Source: CBFGTA01 sp965651595 (GTDB taxonomy: Bacteria > Actinomycetota > Actinomycetes > S36-B12 > UBA10799). From it: a stretch of 8,520 nucleotides of DNA. Position numbers and translations under genes: made by a program. Shown one piece after another: positions 6,194 to 8,520 of the stretch; the stretch's first letter is position 1; every line of letters starts with the position of its first letter. The stretch lies in NCBI GenBank assembly GCA_965651595.1, contig CBFGTA010000101.1, positions 1 to 8,520 of the forward strand. Direction: 5' to 3'. A model generated the notes under the pieces. It made no database searches. It saw only the letters and a list, made by a program, of their open reading frames with translations, and had not been told where the DNA came from.

Positions 6194-7804
6194 ATGGAGG
6201 GTAGCCCGGGTGAGGTGTCCTGGCCGTTGCTGGCGATGTCGCTTGCCGGAGGCCTGACGTTGTTCCTGCTGGGGATGGCGCAAATCACCGGGGCGCTGAA
6301 GGCTCTATCTGGAACCCGACTGAGGAGCGTCCTGGCTCGGCTGAGTAGTAACCGAGTCAGCGGTGCTGCCACGGGAGCAGTGACTACTGCCGTGCTTCAG
6401 AGCTCCTCTGTCACCACTGTCCTCGCCATCGGCTTCGTATCTGCCAAACTTTTCGCCCTGCCGCAGGCAGCGGCGGTCATCATCGGGTCGAACGTCGGTA
6501 CCACGCTCACAGCTCAAGTGGTCGCTCTCAATGTGGCCGATTTTTCGCTCGGCATCGTCGCGATCGGCGGAATTGCTACCCTGCTAGCGCGGTCGGACCG
6601 CTCGCGGTCGACGGCGGCCGTCGTGGTGGGGATCGGGCTGGTTTTTCTCGGGCTCGAAGCGATGAAGTTGGCGCTGTTGCCGCTACGGGAATCTCAGATG
6701 GTTCTAGACGCAATGAGTGGGCTGGACAACGTCTGGCTGGCACTCGTGGTGGGAGCGATCATTGCTGCAGTGATTCAGTCATCCACCGCCACGACTGGAA
6801 TAGCGGTAGTCGTGGCTGGAACTGGGCTATTGAGCCTTCCGGCGGGAATCGCTGTTGTCCTCGGCGCCAACATCGGAACGTGTGTGACAGCAGTGCTCGC
6901 CGCCCTCGGGCACGGTCGCGAGGCCATGCGCGCGGCCACCATCCACGTACTGGTGAACCTGCTGGGAGCAGTGCTGTGGGTGTTTTTCATTGACCAGTTG
7001 GCCCATCTGGTGGAGTGGATGGCGGGCACTGCGGGCGCCCACGACTCAGCTACTCCTCGCGAGCTCGCCAACGCGCATACCATTTTCAATATCGCTAACG
7101 CGGTCGTCTTCTTGGCGCTTCTTAGCCCCCTCGTCTGGTTGGCCAGACGAATCATTCCGATCACCACGGGCGAAGAAGAGCACGTCGATCCGTTTCACCC
7201 GTCATTCAGTGACGACCCGGCCATCGTGATCGACCACGGCCAGGAATCGGTGGGAGAGCTCACGACGCGAGTTGAACAAACAATGTCGAATACTGCGATG
7301 TGGGCGTTGGGTGGATCGAGCAGAGATTTGGATTCCGCGATGACCCGCGACCGAGTAGTCGGGCAGCACTATGAACGTCTCGTAGAGTTCTTGGCCAAGG
7401 CGGAGAACCACGAGATGTCGGCTGAGCAACTCGCCGTCGTTCGATATCAGGTGGCGGAGGCCAATATTGTGCGGGCCATTGGGTCCGCGGCGACTCGATC
7501 AGCGGTCTTGACCGGCCAGCGTCGGATCCGGGACGCCATTACAGTCAGTCCAGTCAGTCGACAGACGCTTGAAGACTGCGCGGGTAGGGTGGCGGCGAAC
7601 TACACACGAGTCAGTAGGGGTGAAACTCCGGAAGAGTTGTCCCACGAATTCCAGGCCGTCGATGATCACCTCGCGGAGCGACTTCGGCAGGGCAGCCCCG
7701 GAAGGTCGTACGCAGTTGAAGTCGTGTTCGTTTTTGCTCTTCGGGAGCTGGATGGGCTGATAGGTCGCTGGCACGCACTGCGCGCGGCTCGCGTGGAGGC
7801 CTGA
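6194..7804 (+). CDS. Na+/phosphate cotransporter family protein with C-terminal PhoU-like domain (NptA/YjbB type)
   Basis: 536 residues. The first about 320 form a multi-pass membrane domain with the inverted duplication typical of Na/Pi cotransporters: the first copy has QSSSVTT (Q69-S72) followed by GSNVGTT (98-104), and the second has QSSTATT (Q195 onward) followed by GANIGTC. These QSS and G-N-G-T elements are the re-entrant substrate and sodium-binding signatures of the family, which moves phosphate across the plasma membrane, in some bacteria mainly as exporter. Residues about 335-536 are soluble, helical and charged, resembling the PhoU-like tail found in many bacterial members. The start is ATG 6194, preceded by AGGGTGG at 6 nt. 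It is a single-gene unit, divergent from the protease and convergent with Hsp20. Transport direction and true substrate cannot be read from sequence; no pst or pho gene is in the window. Confidence 0.92.
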   Translation: MEGSPGEVSWPLLAMSLAGGLTLFLLGMAQITGALKALSGTRLRSVLARLSSNRVSGAATGAVTTAVLQSSSVTTVLAIGFVSAKLFALPQAAAVIIGSNVGTTLTAQVVALNVADFSLGIVAIGGIATLLARSDRSRSTAAVVVGIGLVFLGLEAMKLALLPLRESQMVLDAMSGLDNVWLALVVGAIIAAVIQSSTATTGIAVVVAGTGLLSLPAGIAVVLGANIGTCVTAVLAALGHGREAMRAATIHVLVNLLGAVLWVFFIDQLAHLVEWMAGTAGAHDSATPRELANAHTIFNIANAVVFLALLSPLVWLARRIIPITTGEEEHVDPFHPSFSDDPAIVIDHGQESVGELTTRVEQTMSNTAMWALGGSSRDLDSAMTRDRVVGQHYERLVEFLAKAENHEMSAEQLAVVRYQVAEANIVRAIGSAATRSAVLTGQRRIRDAITVSPVSRQTLEDCAGRVAANYTRVSRGETPEELSHEFQAVDDHLAERLRQGSPGRSYAVEVVFVFALRELDGLIGRWHALRAARVEA

Positions 7805-7848
7805 GTCGGGTGGGACGCGTTCACCTGGAACCGGGTTTGCGCCCAGAG

Positions 7849-7892
7849 CCGGGTTTGGCAGTCCACTCCGGCGAATTGACTGCCAAACCCGG
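7849..7892. terminator. Perfect 15-bp inverted repeat, probable bidirectional terminator
   Basis: CCGGGTTTGGCAGTC (7849-7863) and its exact reverse complement (7878-7892) flank a 14-nt loop. It lies between the stop of the phosphate transporter (7804) and the stop of Hsp20 (7904) on the opposite strand, so one hairpin can serve both genes. There is no T-run downstream on either strand, which is usual for actinobacterial terminators. CCGGGTTTG also occurs at 7831-7839, 18 bp before the left arm, and could pair with the right arm instead. Confidence 0.75.
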
Positions 7893-7903
7893 AGGATCTA
7901 GTC

Positions 7904-8371
7904 CTATTCGTGGACTGTTTCGGACGCCACGACGGCAGACTCACTGGAGTCACCTGTCCGAACCGGCACCTTCACGCTAGGCCTATGAGCCGCTGCCGTC
8001 ACCCGGATCGTGAGAACGCCGTTTGCGCAGATCGCTGAAATCGCCTCCGGATCAACATGCCGAGGCAGTCGGAACGAGCGGCGAAAACGACCGTAGGCCA
8101 TCTCGCTGCGCACCAAGGTTTTCGACTCGGCAGGTTCGGGGGCGCGGCGCTCTCCTTGCACGACGAGGCTGCTCTCCTCGACCGTAATGTCGAGGTCCTC
8201 AGTAGTCATTCCCGGCACTTCGAGCGACACCACGAGGTCCGAGCCGTCCACGCTGATCTCGATTGGTGGGCTCAACACCGAGGCTCGGCTCGACGTGGGG
8301 CCGAATGCATGTCGAATCAAGGATTCGAAATCCCCTTCCGAAAACGGGGCTACTTGGTCGATGTGAAACAT
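7904..8371 (-). CDS. Small heat-shock protein, Hsp20/alpha-crystallin family
   Basis: ATP-independent chaperone that holds unfolding proteins in the cytosol for later refolding. It has 155 residues, the usual size. The alpha-crystallin domain spans about 36-126: it opens with PPIEISVDGSDLVV, contains LEVPGMTTEDLDITVE, and closes with the family hallmark ANGVL (116-120). The short tail holds VPV (135-137), in the place of the I-x-I/V motif that links dimers into oligomers, though weakly conserved. The start is ATG at 8369-8371, preceded 6 nt upstream by AAGGAGG, a near-perfect ribosome binding site; a further in-frame start at about 8422 would fall within the operator and is rejected. Expression is likely repressed by HrcA through the CIRCE element upstream. 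Monocistronic as far as seen, convergent with the phosphate transporter. Confidence 0.96.
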   Translation of the reverse strand: MFHIDQVAPFSEGDFESLIRHAFGPTSSRASVLSPPIEISVDGSDLVVSLEVPGMTTEDLDITVEESSLVVQGERRAPEPAESKTLVRSEMAYGRFRRSFRLPRHVDPEAISAICANGVLTIRVTAAAHRPSVKVPVRTGDSSESAVVASETVHE

Positions 8372-8377
8372 GGAGTT

Positions 8378-8384
8378 CCTCCTT
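8378..8384 (-). promoter_or_regulatory. Strong ribosome binding site of the Hsp20 gene
   Basis: AAGGAGG on the minus strand, 6 nt before the ATG at 8371. It is the strongest Shine-Dalgarno sequence in the window and settles the start. Confidence 0.85.
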
Positions 8385-8411
8385 CGACTGAGTTGTTCAA
8401 CTTCTCCTGTG

Positions 8412-8438
8412 TTAGCACTCAAGGCCAGAGAGTGCTAA
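8412..8438. promoter_or_regulatory. CIRCE element (HrcA operator)
   Basis: TTAGCACTC (8412-8420), a 9-bp spacer and GAGTGCTAA (8430-8438) match the CIRCE consensus in every arm position and in spacer length; one extra G-C pair extends the arms to 8411 and 8439. HrcA binds this element and represses class I heat-shock genes such as groESL and dnaK. Here it lies 41 bases before the Hsp20 start codon and covers the predicted transcription start, so bound HrcA would block initiation directly. Confidence 0.95.
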
Positions 8439-8442
8439 CCAA

Positions 8443-8472
8443 ATAGTAAATTGTTCGTTGAACGAACTGCAA
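8443..8472 (-). promoter_or_regulatory. Hsp20 promoter, sigma-70-like
   Basis: On the minus strand TTGCAG (8472-8467) and TACTAT (8448-8443) are separated by 18 nt and resemble vegetative -35 and -10 boxes (four of six matches each). Transcription would start near 8436, within the CIRCE element, giving a leader of about 65 nt. The arrangement promoter, then CIRCE, then ribosome binding site is the classic one for HrcA-controlled genes. Confidence 0.6.
8453..8467. repeat. 15-bp palindrome between the Hsp20 -35 and -10 boxes
   Basis: GTTCGTT (8453-8459), a single G, and AACGAAC (8461-8467) form a perfect inverted repeat with 7-bp arms. It fills the promoter spacer and touches the -35 box. Size and position fit a dimeric repressor or activator site distinct from CIRCE; the regulator is not identifiable. 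The 53 bases from 8468 to the window end show only the -35 and no gene. Confidence 0.55.
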
Positions 8473-8520
8473 GTGGGTTACGTTCGGGCCGAGGTCGAGG
8501 TCGGGCTTTCTGTCTAGTCC

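Noticed and set aside
8372..8422. A 17-residue N-terminal extension of Hsp20.
   Set aside because: It runs through the ribosome binding site and into the CIRCE element; the ATG at 8371 is clearly the start.
8057..8446. A 129-codon open frame on the + strand opposite Hsp20.
   Set aside because: It is antisense to a clear Hsp20 gene, has no recognisable domain, and runs through the CIRCE and ribosome binding site region. Similar long antisense frames over the YwiC-like, protease and transporter genes are expected from GC-rich codon usage.

Overview
The window reads as a stretch of ordinary chromosome from a high-GC Gram-positive bacterium, most likely an actinomycete (Actinomycetota). The grounds are GC-rich coding sequence with frequent GTG starts, a heme oxygenase very close in sequence pattern to corynebacterial HmuO, a YwiC-like membrane protein, a cytosolic PAS-PAS-GGDEF-EAL protein and an S8 protease with a Gram-positive style signal peptide. 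The genus cannot be named. No mobile element, CRISPR array, tRNA or rRNA was seen, and no gene-free gap exceeds 300 bases.

Layout. (1) 2-151, + strand: the last 49 codons of a protein that begins outside the window; its tail is Pro/Thr/Asp-rich and has a perfect 15-bp tandem repeat. (2) 177-1663, - strand: a two-gene operon. A YwiC-like multi-pass membrane protein comes first, followed by a biliverdin-forming heme oxygenase that starts inside the end of the YwiC gene, so the two are probably translationally coupled. (3) 1812-3905, + strand, divergent from that operon: a large PAS-PAS-GGDEF-EAL cyclic-di-GMP enzyme whose two catalytic motif sets both look intact but which lacks the GGDEF inhibitory I-site. 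(4) 3945-5960, - strand, convergent with it: a secreted subtilisin-like (S8) protease with an I9-like propeptide, an intact triad and two duplicated, strongly basic, two-cysteine repeats at the C-terminus. (5) 6194-7804, + strand, divergent from the protease: a Na+/phosphate cotransporter-family protein with a PhoU-like cytosolic tail. (6) 7904-8371, - strand, convergent with it: an Hsp20 small heat-shock protein.

The clearest regulatory signals surround the Hsp20 gene. A perfect CIRCE element (HrcA operator) sits where transcription should start, a second 15-bp palindrome lies between the likely -35 and -10 boxes, and a perfect 15-bp inverted repeat between Hsp20 and the transporter looks like a shared terminator. 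The transporter/protease intergenic region holds 11-bp-spaced direct repeats that may be a phosphate-response operator.

The genes do not form one pathway. They are small adjacent units: heme catabolism, c-di-GMP signalling, extracellular proteolysis, phosphate or ion transport, and heat-shock response. I see no obvious new defence or biosynthetic system. The points most worth a second look are the YwiC/heme-oxygenase coupling, the layered Hsp20 promoter, the protease tail repeats and the possible PHO-box-like repeats.
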